Positions 10,541-22,089 of a stretch of 64,000 bases of DNA are shown here, piece by piece (within the stretch, counting starts at the first letter, position 1; each line of letters opens with the position of its first letter). The DNA lies in the NCBI GenBank assembly GCA_023362775.1, contig JALMGJ010000006.1:8703001-8767000 (forward strand), written 5' to 3'. A program made the translations under genes and the position numbers. Source of the DNA: Charina bottae. Lineage: Eukaryota; Chordata; Lepidosauria; Squamata; Charinaidae. Under the pieces are notes generated by a model. That model was not told the DNA's origin. It made no database searches and was given only the letters and a program-made list of their open reading frames with translations.

Positions 10541-10946
10541 GGTAAAGGTAAAGGTTCCCTCCGCACATTTGTGCAGTCGTGTCTGACTCTAGGGGCCGGT
10601 GTTCTTCTCCGTTTGTTACTTATTTATTTGTCCAACTTCTATCACCGCCTATCTCCCCCCACAAAGGGGACTCTGGGTGGTTTTGTTAGCCAAAGAGCCA
10701 GCGTTGTCCGAAGACGCTTCCGCGTTCATGTGGCCAGCATGACACATGCGGAACACTGTTACCTTCCCACCGAAGTGGTACCTATTAATCTACTTGCATT
10801 TGCATGCTTTCGAATTGGTAGGTTGGCAAGAGCTGGGACGAGTGCGGGAGCTCACTCTGTCATGTGGGGCTAGGGATTCGAACCTCCAAACTTGCGATCT
10901 TCCAATCAACAAGCCTGGCGTCTTACCTGCTGAGCCACCACACCCC
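10541..10946 (-). mobile_element. Sauria-type SINE with BovB-like tail
   Basis: On the minus strand it begins with the tRNA-like head GGTGTGGTGGCTCAGCAGG and the B-box-like GGTTCGAATCCC. It ends in AGAGTCAGACACGACTGCAC and GGAACCTTTACCTTTACC. The tail resembles the BovB 3' end (AGAGTCGGAAACGACTGAAC), fitting mobilisation by BovB. CCCTTA on both sides may be the target duplication. A 63-bp L2 tail interrupts it at 10619-10681. Confidence 0.85.
10619..10681 (-). mobile_element. 63-bp L2 tail insertion inside a SINE
   Basis: Relative to sister SINEs (21741-22089), 63 bp is added here. It consists only of an L2 3' hairpin region (ACCGCCTATCTCCCC...GGGGACTCTGGGTGGTT) and a (TTTA) tail. The 7-bp string TTTGTTA is duplicated on both sides (10612-10618 and 10682-10688). 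This is an extreme 5' truncation of an L2 copy. Confidence 0.8.
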
Positions 10947-11013
10947 TTACTGTATATTAATCAATCCCTTACTCTATATTAAATCCCTTACTATATTAAA
11001 TCCCTTACTCTAT

Positions 11014-11014
<1 letters not shown>

Positions 11015-11061
<47 letters not shown>

Positions 11062-11547
11062 TCGTATTTATACCCCGCCTATCCCCTCCCTAATGGAGGA
11101 CTCTAGGCGGCTTACATACATTTTACAATTTCATATATTATACATGATATATCTAACAATGTTTACCGCGCACTAAGGGAGGGGGTAAGGGAACCGGCTC
11201 TTCTTCCGTGGGTATTGGACTACATGTCCCAGAATACCTCACTTCCGAGTCGGCTGCTGGTGTCCTGGATGTTGCCGATCAGGATCCGTCGTCCTCCGCC
11301 GCCATTCACGGGATTCATGGGATCTTCTTCCGTTCCGAGGGCACCCCCCGACAGGACGCCAGCAAATTGTCCCAGATAAGGTGGTACCCATTTATCTACT
11401 TGCATTTAGCTTTCGAACTGTTGGGTTGACAGAAGCTGGGGCGAGTGACGAGAGCTCACCTCGCCACGTGGGGATTTGAACTGCTGACCATCAGATCGGC
11501 AGTCTTACAGCTCAGCGGTTTAACCGGCTGAGCTACCGCGCCCCCTT
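11015..11547 (-). mobile_element. tRNA-derived SINE with L2-like tail
   Basis: On the minus strand the head reads GCGGTAGCTCAGCCGGTTAA with a B-box-like AGCAGTTCAAATCC, close to a functional tRNA shape. A body is shared with 3166-3662 (GACAGGACGCCAGCAAATT on the plus strand). The 3' end is AGCCGCCTAGAGTCCTCC...GGCGGGGTATAAATAC with a long (ATAA)n run of about 55 bp at 11016-11062. Better preserved than the 3.2-kb copy. Confidence 0.85.
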
Positions 11548-12038
11548 ATATTATATTATATATTACTATATAATATATAGTATATTATACTTACTATATT
11601 ACTTATATTATACTTACTATATTAAATTTATATACTGTATATATATATTAAAATACTATATTATACTTACTATATTAAATCCCTTACTCTATATTAAACC
11701 AAAATCACATTATTTCTATAAATCATTATTTCTATAAATCATCCCACTGGCACATTATAAAAATCACTAAATACAGTTGCTGCCTCCACTTATATTAGAA
11801 GAAAAAAATATACAGTATATATAAACCTCCTAATCAACTTCCCCGCCAAAGATAACATTTATTTAATTATTTCCTTCCTACTACTATTCTATACATTCCT
11901 GTCTACTATAATAAAGATCAAACTAAAAAACATATAAATTGTCTGCCATTGTACTTGATAATACAACAATTTTAATAATCTTAATCATATAAACCTAAAA
12001 CCAGACATTTATTATTATTATTTTATTATACCTTAACC

Positions 12039-12346
12039 AGGCTTGTTAATCGGAAGATCGCAAGTTTGGAGGTTCGAATCCCTAGCCCCGTGTGACAGAG
12101 TGAGCTCCTGCACTCGCCCCAGCTCTTGCCAACCTAGCAATTCGAAAGCATGCAAATGCAAGTAGATTAATAGGTACCACTTCGGTGGGTAGGTAACAGC
12201 ATTCCGTATGCATCATGGTGGCCACCTGACCATGGAAGCGTCTTTGGACGGCGCTGGCTCTTCCGCTAAGAAAGGGAGATGAGCACCGGCCCCTAGAGTC
12301 GGACACGACTGCACAAATGTGCGGGGGGAACCTTTACCTTTTTAAT
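12039..12346 (+). mobile_element. Sauria-type SINE, 5'-truncated
   Basis: It lacks the first ~27 bases of the tRNA-like head and starts at AACCAGGCTTGTTAATCGG. The rest follows the family: B-box-like GGTTCGAATCCC, body, then AGAGTCGGACACGACTGCAC and the tail GGAACCTTTACCTTTTT. It sits inside the L1 3' UTR, in the opposite orientation to the L1. Confidence 0.83.
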
Positions 12347-12484
12347 CTTAATCCAAATCGTTAAAGATAAGACTTCATGTGGTTTCTTGATTGATTATGT
12401 GGATGTGGGTTTATTGGGAAGAGTGTGGAAATGATTTACCATTTCCTCCTTCTGATTTTTTTTTAAATACTTCCCAGTCTAGTG

Positions 12485-12612
12485 TCCAGCTTTGGGATTT
12501 TCTGAATGCCTCCCATCCAAGTATAACCCATCCCAAACCTGCTTAGCTTCTGAACCCAGACAAGGTGGGCCTGATAGCATCTAAACATCTTCCAGAAATT
12601 TGAGACTACTGA
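12485..12612 (-). mobile_element. 5S rRNA-derived SINE fragment
   Basis: The reverse complement contains AGAAGCTAAGCAGGTTTGGG and TACTTGGATGGGAGGC, the 5S rRNA internal promoter region with few changes. Only the head is clear. It lies just beyond the L1 target duplication, so it is host to or independent of the L1. Confidence 0.7.
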
Positions 12613-13584
12613 TAGAGAAGCAGTTATATTTCTCTTATTTCCTCCTCATAGGTCTACCTTGGCCTTTCTGATGGAGTCCAACTGATTAGCATTGGGTTAT
12701 GTGAGAATGAAATACTGCTGGAAAGCATCAAATCATCACAGGGGACAATCGTTTGATAGGAAAAGCCAACACAATTTGGTATGGAGCCTGCAAAGCGGCT
12801 TTATTGCTAGGGAAATTGAAGGCACTCTCCCACAGACTAAGTTTTTTAAATGTTTTTAATTGTTTTTAACGTTTTTTTTTAATAATTGTTGTTTCGGTTA
12901 TTTTGTTGTATTTTGTATGACACATACACATACAGTACATATACACATTACTCCATTCCTCACCTTTTCCCCACAACAACCACCTTGTGAGGTAGGTTGG
13001 GTAAGAAAAAGGGACTGGTCCAGACATCCACGGATCCCAACACATCAGCTACTAAATTATACAAATTAAGTGTTGGCTCCCTTCTAAACTCTCTGCCCCG
13101 TGACTTAAAAGAACTTGGCGAGAATTATAGTGGATCATGAAAAACCTTTTTTGCTTCTTTGCTGGCTGAGTTTGAGAAGACAAAAATCAATGACCACTTT
13201 GGCCATTTTTCCCACTGTATTTATATCACAGTTGTTGCTTTTACTGCTCTTTGCTCATGGCCAACATTATAAAGCTTATTTACCAAGTTTGTCTGACCAT
13301 TACGGAGAGCGGGTCAGTTGCCTCGGGCAGCAATGCAGGTTGAGGAGGCTATATATCCCTGCAATTTTTCCAGCTCCCACAAAAATCACTTTGCAATTGG
13401 CAGCCCAGTCTTATTATCAGCCTGCAGGCCATGTTTGGGTTATAGGAGGTTCTGAAGCTGAATTCTTCCAGGTGATGCCTAGAAGTTTGGAGACGTATCT
13501 ATGTTTGTCCTTAGGAAGTGCATTATGGATATGCCTGCTGGTGAGTATGAGAATATCACTTTTTTTCACAACAAACAGCTAAAC

Positions 13585-13745
13585 GGGGTCAGATTTGCTA
13601 AGGAAGTTGATGGGAGACCACAAGGAAGTCCAGTAGGCTTAACTGGGAAGTCAAACAATCTTCCACAAAGAAGACAATGGCAAACCATCTATGTACTGTT
13701 GCCAAGGAAGATACATGGGCATATAAGGCTATGGAGGTTTATCTT
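13585..13745 (+). mobile_element. 5S-type SINE, diverged
   Basis: Contains TTGATGGGAGACCACAAGGA (5S C-box region) and then GACAATGGCAAACCATCTAT with TGTTGCCAAGGAAG, the same linker as the 3.7-kb copy. The front of the 5S head is decayed. The overlapping 155-codon frame at 13115-13582 shows no recognisable domain, and I do not call it a gene. Confidence 0.65.
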
Positions 13746-15237
13746 GAATGGCTGATTTCATATTATCTGAGGATGAGGAGAAGGTCTTTTTTTCTCATCT
13801 CTCAACAAGAGACAGTGCTTTGCTTTTAAACCAGCACAGCACAACCTATGGCAAAGAATCTAAAGCAGGCAAACAATCAAACTGGATTTAGAGACTCCAT
13901 AACCAATAGGCTTGTCATGGATTCTACCCAATATCATTTCCTCTGTTGGTTTAACTGCTGTTGGTAGCAATGGAAGACCTTTCACCCAACCTCTCCTTGC
14001 ACATCACCAATGCATTTATTCCAGCCCTGCACACATCCTCTTTTCAAGAACTGAACCATTCCTACCTTAACAGTCAATACTTCTTTGAGTTTGCACTATT
14101 AGATGCATAAGTACCATGGGATTAAATGACAACCCCAGCGAAGAGGGTTCTTGCACAGTGTGGAAATACAAGGGTCCCCAGTTACACCAATTTCAGATTA
14201 TTAGTGAGCTACACTGATTTGCACAGCATCTCCAGCAAACAGTTGCTCTCTGAAACTAACACAACATGAAATCCATACGGATAAGAAAAACCTGTATTTA
14301 TATTAATGAGAAACGTGGCATTTAAGTAGTTCATTTTTCAGCTGCTTTACGGCATGGATTCTGCAATGGGGTGAGGGGAGGGGAGGGTGGGGAAATTATT
14401 ACCCTAACAAGATTTGTTCCTCAGCAAAACATATGTTCTCCATAATATCAGTTTCTAAATCGATGAAATTATCATTATAAAACATGTCGACAAATTAGAC
14501 ATGTGAAATGCAGTCTGTATGGAAGGAAGAGATGTAATTTGGCTCTGTAAAAAGAAATTAAACAATAAAGTATCAATGACAGATGTAGTTAAGAGATGGA
14601 TATTTTTTTAAGAGGTTTAAATACCAATTTGCGGGGGAATAAAATTATGCAGACCCAATCAAGGTGTAAGATAAAAATACCAGCCTTCATGAAACAGGAT
14701 GATTAAGTGTTTGGGCCAGATGTTTGGAGACCTTCTCTGTGCCCTTTATTTAACTGGTAGGCAGGTCTGCAAGTAAGGTCACCATAGATGGAAGGACTAA
14801 AACAATCAAATATCAAGAGCTGTTTATGTCTCTTCATACTACACTGAGTTACAGTTTTGCAAAGTCTTTTTTTTCCCCTTCCCACTGCTGCCAAAGTTGT
14901 TTTAGAGGAAATGATCATTTATTTTTATTCTCTTGTTTTATTTAGGAGAAAAATTGATCAAGGGGAAGGATACCTACCAAAAATTTAGTTAGTTGAAATC
15001 AACCAGTGTAGTCTATCCCTTCTCCTTTCTTGACCGATGTTTACCCTTTCAGGTTTCCAGGCGAAAACGATGTAGAAACCACTAACTGCTCTATTGTCAA
15101 CCTGACTTAATGAACCTCCGTGGTCAGTGCTCAAAACCACGCTAAACACACCCCATTTGCCAAGAGAGCACAGTCTTTGCTGTGCATAAGTCCTGTTCCT
15201 GGCATTGGCCCAGTATGGTTTCGTCCATAGGTCCTAT
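13746..15237. other. Stretch without a recognisable gene
   Basis: Unique-looking sequence. The only notable element is a G-rich run at 14368-14392 (see the separate entry). No supported coding frame. Confidence 0.45.
14368..14392 (+). other. Potential G-quadruplex run
   Basis: Five runs of three or more guanines within 25 bp, with loops of one to three bases (runs of 4, 4, 4, 3 and 4 Gs). This fits the standard G-quadruplex pattern. Whether it forms or matters in vivo cannot be told from sequence. Confidence 0.6.
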
Positions 15238-15260
15238 TATTTATTTATTTGTTTATTTGT

Positions 15261-15292
<32 letters not shown>

Positions 15293-15330
15293 ATTTATAT
15301 TACCGCCCATCTCCCCAATCGGGGACCCTA
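15238..15330 (-). mobile_element. L2 3' tail fragment
   Basis: A (TTTA)n run followed by ATTACCGCCCATCTCCCCAA, i.e. the reverse complement of the L2 3' hairpin and tail. No coding remnant. At 15484-15515 a short GGACAAATAAATAAATAAAT may be the tail of another, plus-strand insertion. Confidence 0.7.
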
Positions 15331-15935
15331 TTAGCTTCATTTCTATTTCTACCTTCCACAGATTCATTAGATGCCTCCTCTGAAGGTTCCGAGTATTTTG
15401 GTCCATTCTTTATAGACATCCTTTTTCTTGAGAAATGTTCCTACCCTAATAGATTGCAATATCTATCAGAGTCCCCCGTTGGGGGAGTTGGACAAATAAA
15501 TAAATAAATAAAATATCCACTTTGTCTGAGGGACCATATGAGCCAATTAGGCAGATGCTCTGCTTATGTAATAAGGCCCCTTGTCCTGAATTTATAAAGC
15601 TTCTCTCTCTCTCTCTCTCTCATATTGTTTAGAACTGTTCATTGGCAAAACATTTCCACTGATTGTCCACTATGGAGGGGGGGGGGGAATTCAAGGAAGG
15701 AAGGAAATGTTCTTGAGACAAGCTTGACTTCTGGTGATGTCACATGGTGTTACTTATTCTTGTGTATCCAGAGCCTCAGTCCATGTAGAAACAAATTTGC
15801 AGTTAAAGCTTCTATTGTTCTCTTTCTGAACTGACAGCTTCACTTACAGACAACTATCCATATCTACTACTCAGCTCAATGGCTAGATTTGAGTTCCAGA
15901 AGATTCAAGGCAGGAAGTCCACCATGCATGGTCCT
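15331..15935. other. Stretch without a recognisable gene
   Basis: Contains a (CT)n run near 15603-15621 and a poly-G run near 15675-15687. Nothing else recognised. Confidence 0.45.
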
Positions 15936-15948
15936 TCACGGCAATCAT

Positions 15949-16213
15949 TGTTGTTGTTGTTCAGTCGTTTAGTCGTGTCCAACTCTTCGTGACCTCATGG
16001 ACCATAGCACACAGGCCTTCCTGTCCTCCAATGTCTCTCGGAGTTTGCTCAAATTCATGTTCATTACATCGGTGGTGCTATCTAACCATCTCATCCTCTG
16101 CCGTCCCCTTCTCCTTTTGCCTTCAGTCTTTCCCAGCATCAGGGTCTTTTCCAGTGAGTCCTCTCTTCGCATTAGGTTGCCAAAGTATTTGAGCTTCAGC
16201 TTCATCTTCAGCA
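15949..16213 (-). mobile_element. RTE-BovB 3' end, older lineage, with perfect TSD
   Basis: The minus strand encodes LKLKYFGNLMRREDSLEKTL, then MLGKTEGKRRRGRQRMRW and LSKLRETLEDRKA, the C-terminus of the BovB ORF, ending in (AAC)n. TCACGGCAATCAT at 15936-15948 and 16214-16226 is a perfect 13-bp target duplication. The copy is 5'-truncated to about 265 bp and has a frame break near its end. Confidence 0.92.
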
Positions 16214-16387
16214 TCACGGCAATCATAAAACATAATAACTCCATTACATGGCTGCCAAGCAAAGATTTCATAGTCTTAGCAGAAATGAGCTCCAGGTAAC
16301 CATGAAACATCTGTGAAAACAATCTACTGAAGCATCTCTTCTCCTTCCCTTATTTGGTATCAGCATTCTTACAGTGGCAATAAAGAA

Positions 16388-16443
16388 AGATGATGGTGAT
16401 GATGATGGTGATGATGATAATGACGATGATGATGATGATGATT
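16388..16443 (+). repeat. (GAT)n microsatellite
   Basis: Imperfect GAT/GATGGT triplet run of about 55 bp. The serine-rich frame on the other strand is a by-product of the repeat. Confidence 0.9.
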
Positions 16444-16951
16444 CAGAGAAGACTCTGGTAAGAACTACCTTAGGATACATATCTTGGAGGGCAGAAAGAA
16501 GAGATGAACTATGGAAGGAAAAAACTTGTAATGTTGTCTCATAATCAAAGATTCAACTTCCAGTCCAGGCAGTCCCTGATCATGGAATGCAGTCCCTGTA
16601 AGTATCACCAAGTTCTGTATCTTGGATAGCAAGCCCTGCCCTGCTCTCATTTCCTCTTCTTTCAGGATGGGTCACTGAAAAAACATCAAGAATACATATC
16701 CTGTGGCCTTCCACCTCCTCTGATCATTGTCCACCTTGCTTAGGGTCAATGAGAGTGGGACATCAGAAGGGCCACATGCTCCCCACTCTTACTACAGAGG
16801 AAAGAAGCAGTTGCTGAGTTCACATGGAATAAGGTCATGATAAAAGGACCACAAGTGGCCAATACAGTAATTTGCATAACCTGGTTACTGAATGAACCCA
16901 TTTTCTGGGTTCAGACAATACACTGAATTATAAACTAACCATAAGGGCTGG

Positions 16952-16952
<1 letters not shown>

Positions 16953-16991
<39 letters not shown>
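16953..16991 (+). repeat. (CA)n microsatellite
   Basis: About 19 CA dinucleotides. A shorter CA run lies at 17236-17253. Such runs are common and can adopt Z-DNA. Confidence 0.95.
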
Positions 16992-16993
<2 letters not shown>

Positions 16994-19284
16994 CAAATCT
17001 AACACAACTAAGTTCAGCATGTTGTACAAATTCAACCGCAAGCCTAGCCAATTGGTGGAATATGGTATACTTGAACTCATGTGAAAGTCACCAACATTCT
17101 CTTCATGGCAGAAAAGTTTCCAGATCCTGGCTTTAAATCCTAAGGGAAAACCTCCTGTAGGGACTCTTCCTGTGAAGATTGAAAAATTGGACTGCCTGGG
17201 AAGCCTTAGACCAGAGAAAAAGCTTGAAAAAAAATCACACACACACACACACAAAGTCAACCATACACACATGAAAACTTAAATTTGAAATAAACTCTCT
17301 AGCACCAGAACCAGAAGGCAGGAAAAGAAAACTTTTCTGAGATTGCAAGGCAAATTTTGGCCCAGTGTTAAAAGTAAACAGAGTAGCTTATAAAGATCTT
17401 TATTTTTTTTCCAGTGACAGGTGGACTTATAAAGGCAATATAAATCTATATAATAAATACGTAAACAAACAAACCCTACTAGTAACAATTCCTTCCATGG
17501 CTCTCCTTTTTCCTTGGCCTTTCAAGATTTGAATCTCAGTAAACCACATCTTATTAATCAAAGATAGTTCAGTGTTTCAGCCTGTTTCTTTTTCAAGTGG
17601 CTTCCTGCAGTGCACCCAGCGAGGAATTGTCCAATTCAGGTTTTGAGTGACCCAACAGGAAAGCTTTTATTTCTTCCCTTGGGAAGTCTGTTCCAGCCTC
17701 AAGCTGGCCTTATTGCTTTAATTCTATCCCATTACTCTTAACAGCTGCCTGGTCTGTGACCTTAAAGATGTCATTTAGACTTCAGATTTCCTCATATATT
17801 GATTTATGTGAATTTAACTCCCCTCTTTCACTTACCTTCTGCTGAAGTTTCATCTAAATATGATTCTGAAGGATGTCCATGCGGGCTTAAAAGCACATTC
17901 CATGAGACATGCTCACTGTGTTTATTCATTCAGTTTTTATTTCACTTGCAAAACTGTAGGGAGGTATAATCCCACTGAATGAGTCTTTACTAAATCAGAT
18001 CTACTCATTCTCCTGCAACTTTTCTTGCAAGATAGTCCACCTGATGAAAGACAATTTGCTTTCAATGTCTCTTTCAAAGCCGAAGAGTGCTTTTGGTAAA
18101 AATTTTCAAGGTGCTATTCTTGCATATTTAACAATGAGGTAGCCAAGAGCTGTATATGAATGTACTGTCATTTGTGGTATCACTCATAATCTCTCCAGCA
18201 TTATCCAGCCTCATTGGCTTCCCATGGTTCCATTAAATCCCATCATGAGGTAAATCCTAATGGAACATTTTGGGAAGTGTGGACAGCCAAAGAGGATTTG
18301 GAGTGATAGAAGAAAGTATCACTAGAAACAGCAATACCAGTGGTACCACCTTCTGCCACCTCAAACAACAAAGACAACTTAAAAATACCACCAACGTCAA
18401 TGCATTTATTAATTCAATGTGTACCTAATCTGGCGGACAGCCATTTTGAGTGTACCTACCTCATGCTTTAGAAGTTCCAAATGTGTCCCTGACCCAAATA
18501 AGTTTCCTGCCCCTGGTTGAATCAAATGCAACTATAAGTTGGCATTTTGGAAACCATGCACACATGAAAACACATGAAAATATTAGAACCTGACTTTCTC
18601 ACATATTCGCAGTATACTTCCCCTTTCCTCTGCAAAGGTACAGGAAAACAATGTACAAAACCACACTGTACGTGAGGTAACATTGCAGACAAAAATGACT
18701 TTGAGAGATATGGTGTCCACAGGGGGTTGTAATACTTGTCAAAAGGGGCAGGTCTTTGTGCAGTGATGGCTTGCATCGTGACTTTTTTGAACATCTCTGC
18801 AAATGCCCCTGGCGAAGGAAGAAAAATGAGCAAGTGAAAGAACCCAAAGCTGATTTTTTTTTTGCAAAATGGAGAAACTGAAAGAAATCCAACTGACAGT
18901 CAGTTATTTTTACTGAAAAGACAGGACCGATCTAAGCCTGTAGATAGCCTCTCTTTACTTTATTCTTCCACTCTTCAGTTCTTCAGTCTGGACTAAGCTG
19001 TTCTTACAGCCAGCAAATTCTTGGGCTAGCTGCCAATTTGAACATGGATTCTCCAGGAGTGTCAGATTGTTAGAATTCCAGGGGCATTTCTTCCAAAGCC
19101 CCAAATATCTCTGATTATCTTCTTCAATTCTTTCTAGACTGCAGCTAGGTTTGAAATAGAAAGTTTTTCAAATTCCCTATGAATCCTTCTGACAGGATGA
19201 AATAGCCAAGCACTATTGAAAAAGAAACTCAATCAGTTTTCCCTTAGGAATAATGCCTAAAACAACAAGAACAAGAACAATTAT

Positions 19285-19995
19285 TATTATTAAAATATGT
19301 TATGGCCACCCACTCTACTAGACTCTGAGTGGCTTACGAAGTCCAAATACACAATTAAAAAGCATAAAACAAAACTGAAAACAACCATATATAACAATAA
19401 AAACACAACAAGGGCCCACAAACATATTAACCCCAGACCAGGGACCAAAGCTTAAGGGCCTTCCAGAATCCTACGAGAGAAGGCCCCATCCGTATCTCTG
19501 GGGGGATGCTGTTCCAGAGGACAGGGGCCATGACAGAGAAGGCATGCTTCCTTGGTCCCACAAGAAGGCAACATTTAAATGAGGGGACCTGAAGTGTGTG
19601 CACTGTGCCCAAACATACCAGGTGGACAGAAACCATTGGAGATAGGCAGTCCCTCAGATAACCAGGTCCTACATCATGAAGGATTTTATAAGTAACAACC
19701 AGCACCTCAAATTGCACCCAGAAACCCACTGGCAACCAATGCAGCTCACGTAGCAGTGGTGACAGATGGGAACAATGAAAAGGGCCAATTACTGCCCACG
19801 TTGCTATATTTTCAACCAGCTGTAGGTTCTGGATAGTCTTCAAGGACAGCCCCAAGTAGAGCACATTGCAATAGTCCAATCGTGAGGTGACCAGGGCATG
19901 AATGACCATCTTAAGTGCCTTCCCATCAAGGAAAGGGTGCAACTGGTGCCCTAGATAAACCTGAGCAAAGTCCCACCTGCTCTTTCAGCAATGGC
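19285..19995 (-). pseudogene. L2 LINE 3' end (reverse-transcriptase C-terminal region)
   Basis: The minus-strand frame 19942-19427 reads VIHALVTSRLDYCNVLYLGL, LRELHWLPVGFWVQFEVLVV and PVLWNSIPPEIR. This matches the C-terminal region of the two long L2 ORFs at 54.9-60.5 kb (THALVISHIDYCNALYMGLP; LRQLHWVPVCFRVQFKVLVI). The 3' UTR with its decayed hairpin and an ATT-rich tail reaches 19285. 5'-truncated and diverged, so older than those copies. Confidence 0.85.
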
Positions 19996-21494
19996 TTTGG
20001 GTCCAGATCAGTCATTATTAAGTGGTTCATTACTAGCAAGTTTAAAAGGTGACATTTGTGTTATTATTTATCAGCTTAAAACGGCCACTATTGGGTGAGG
20101 AAGTGTGTGATCGAAGCTGGCTGTTGCTCACTTGTGTGGCCAGTTCCAGAACTCCTAAGCAAAGTATCCTTGCCCTTCAGCTTAACGGGAAAACCCATCT
20201 TAACTCCTGACTCTGTTAGGTGTGTCAGGTATGTAGCTAGGATTCTTCCTATGCAAGGAAAAGGAGATCAGGCATGATTATCTGATCCCTACCAGATCTT
20301 AGTAGTTCCCCTCCACAAACAAAAAAGTAAACCATCTCATAATGGAATGGAATGTTCATCTGTTCTATTGTGGACTTTTTCCTGGGGGAGCTCCAATGCT
20401 AGTTGGATTTAATTCCAGTTAATATTTGTTCTGCCCTGGATGAGTTGCAGAGAAATTCCTTAATTCATAGCTGTCTGGATCCATGGCAGAATTTTTTTTG
20501 CTTCATGAACTGCCTCTCAAGCCAGCCTGGATAGTTACAAACTGTGAAATTGGCCACCAAGTATCCAATCCTACAGAAAGACTTTTCATATTACCTTCTA
20601 TTACCATAAGTCAACTCCTACACTTAGTGTTCAACAGCCAAGAAATCATCTTGAATCCATGCATGTGTGAACACAGCCCTGCTTCTTCCTCCCCATTGAA
20701 AATGGTTGGAAGATAACTTTCTGTGATTCAGTTAATAGGATCCTATTCTGTTAATAGGATCAATCAATTTGGGTGTAGGAAAAGCATGAAACCTGTCTAA
20801 GAAGTGCTGTTTGATGTTCCTCAAATTCAACTGATGTCCCACCAATTTGCCTGCTTCTAAAGCATGCCTGAATGATGGTTGAGCTGCTGTCTTGCTCGTT
20901 GTGAGTTTTCCTGTCCTCATTATGCCTGAACTGGAAGAGGTTAAGACTGTTAAATTCCACACCAAGACAAGGCATTTCTCCTGTGATCATATTTTCATTA
21001 AGATGAAGTTCTCCATGCCATTTCTACTTTATGACCTTGATTGGGATCAGCATATTTTTAAACAAAGCCATAATTAATGGCACCTGTGATAAAAGGCACA
21101 TCATTTGAAAATGGCAAAGGCAGATGGCATCCTGGGTAATTTTATGTTAATTGCTGGAAATGGTAAGAGGAGTAATTCTGACTTTTCAGCAACACCAGTG
21201 GGGACTTTCTGTCCATTTGCATGACATTACTCATCATCATTTATCATTTTACTTTTAAATTGTAATTTATCCTGTACTGCAATCATATTACAATACGGTG
21301 CTGTATGCATGTGTGTGTATTTAATGTAAAACCAATTTTATTACAGCTGATTTGAATTCATAGGGAGCAAGATGGAATCAAGGTGTCAGGCTTGACAAAA
21401 GTTGTTAGATGGTTCATTGATACACTGAGAAAAAAGTCTCATGAAGATCTATTTTTACCTGAATGCTTTATATTGTTTTTCTCCTTTGTTGTTC
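19996..21494. other. Stretch without a recognisable gene
   Basis: Unique-looking sequence. A perfect 14-bp palindrome AATAGGATCCTATT sits at about 20737-20750 and part of it is repeated just downstream. No supported gene. Confidence 0.45.
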
Positions 21495-21700
21495 TTGTCC
21501 TGCCTATGAGCATAAGGACAGTCTTCCTGGATCAGGCCAAGACCCAGATTATTGGTCAAGCAGATGCCTCTGGGGTGCTTGCAAGAAGGAGATGGAAACC
21601 TACCATTCTCCCACTGTTGTTCCCCTAAAACTGGCATTTGGAGGTCTGCTTTCACCAACCTGGAGCTACCATAATCTTCAAGACTGATAAATAGCACTTG
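21495..21700 (+). repeat. Old amniote SINE-like repeat
   Basis: Contains TATGAGCATAAGGACAGTCT, CTGGATCAGGCCAAGACCCA and, further on, CTGGCATTTGGAGG. This order (ATAAG...GATCAGGCCAA...CTGGTATTCAGAGG) is a dispersed repeat I recognise from reptile and bird genomes without being able to name it with certainty. A second copy at about 28.70 kb is split by the outer L1. Confidence 0.5.
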
Positions 21701-21740
21701 ATAATCTTGTTCTTCATGAATTTAACTAAAAAGAGGCATA

Positions 21741-22089
21741 AGGTAAAGGTAAAGGTTCCCCTGCACATTTGTGCAGTCGTGTCCGACTCTAGGGGCTGGT
21801 GCTCATCTCCGTTTGTTAGCCGAAGAGCCAGCGTTGTCCAAAGACGCTTCCACGGTCATGTGGCTGGCATGACGGACACGGAACACTGTTACCTACCCAC
21901 CGAAGTGGTACCTATTAATCAACTTGCATTTGCATGCTTTTGAATTGCTATGTTGGCAAGAGCTGGAGCTAGTGCAGGAGCTCACTCCATCACACGGGGC
22001 TAGGGATTCGAACCTCCGAACTTGCGATCTTCCGATCGACAAGCCTGGCATCTTACCTGCTGAGCCACCATGCCCCTTATAAAAAAATA
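21741..22089 (-). mobile_element. Sauria-type SINE with BovB-like tail and perfect TSD
   Basis: Complete minus-strand copy. The tRNA-like head GGGGCATGGTGGCTCAGCAG is at the right and the B-box-like GGTTCGAATCCC follows. The tail AGAGTCGGACACGACTGCAC and CCTTTACCTTTACC is at the left. TAAAAAGAGGCATA at 21727-21740 and 22090-22103 is a perfect 14-bp target duplication. It inserted next to an older repeat. Confidence 0.93.

Larger units (their letters stand above)
10349..12370 (-). mobile_element. L1 LINE 3' UTR copy carrying three nested SINEs
   Basis: The 18-bp string GACTTCATGTGGTTTCTT at 10331-10348 and 12371-12388 is a perfect target duplication. The enclosed minus-strand L1 is 5'-truncated to its 3' UTR and is homologous to 38.0-38.6 kb of the outer L1 (for example CCTTGCTGTTAAAAGTCGGA and TTTATTATAGTAGACAG on the minus strand). 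The A-rich 3' end is at 10349. Insertions inside it: SINEs at 10541-10946, 11015-11547 and 12039-12346. An AT-rich expansion follows the second SINE at 11548-11700. Confidence 0.88.
16227..19284. other. Stretch without a recognisable gene
   Basis: Apart from the microsatellites listed separately, I recognise no gene, exon or repeat family with clear boundaries. A short string near 16875-16935 (CTGGTTACTGAATGAACCCA, then TTTTCTGGGTTCAGACAATA) recurs, diverged, near 26.28 kb and in reverse near 2.48 kb, hinting at an old dispersed repeat. Confidence 0.45.

Noticed and set aside
10541..10946. Possible functional tRNA genes in SINE heads (A and B boxes present)
   Set aside because: The similarity is limited to promoter boxes; cloverleaf stems are not maintained and the sequence continues into SINE bodies.
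13115..13582. 155-codon plus-strand frame with a hydrophobic start resembling a signal peptide
   Set aside because: No recognisable domain, no paralogue in the window, and it runs into a 5S-type SINE.
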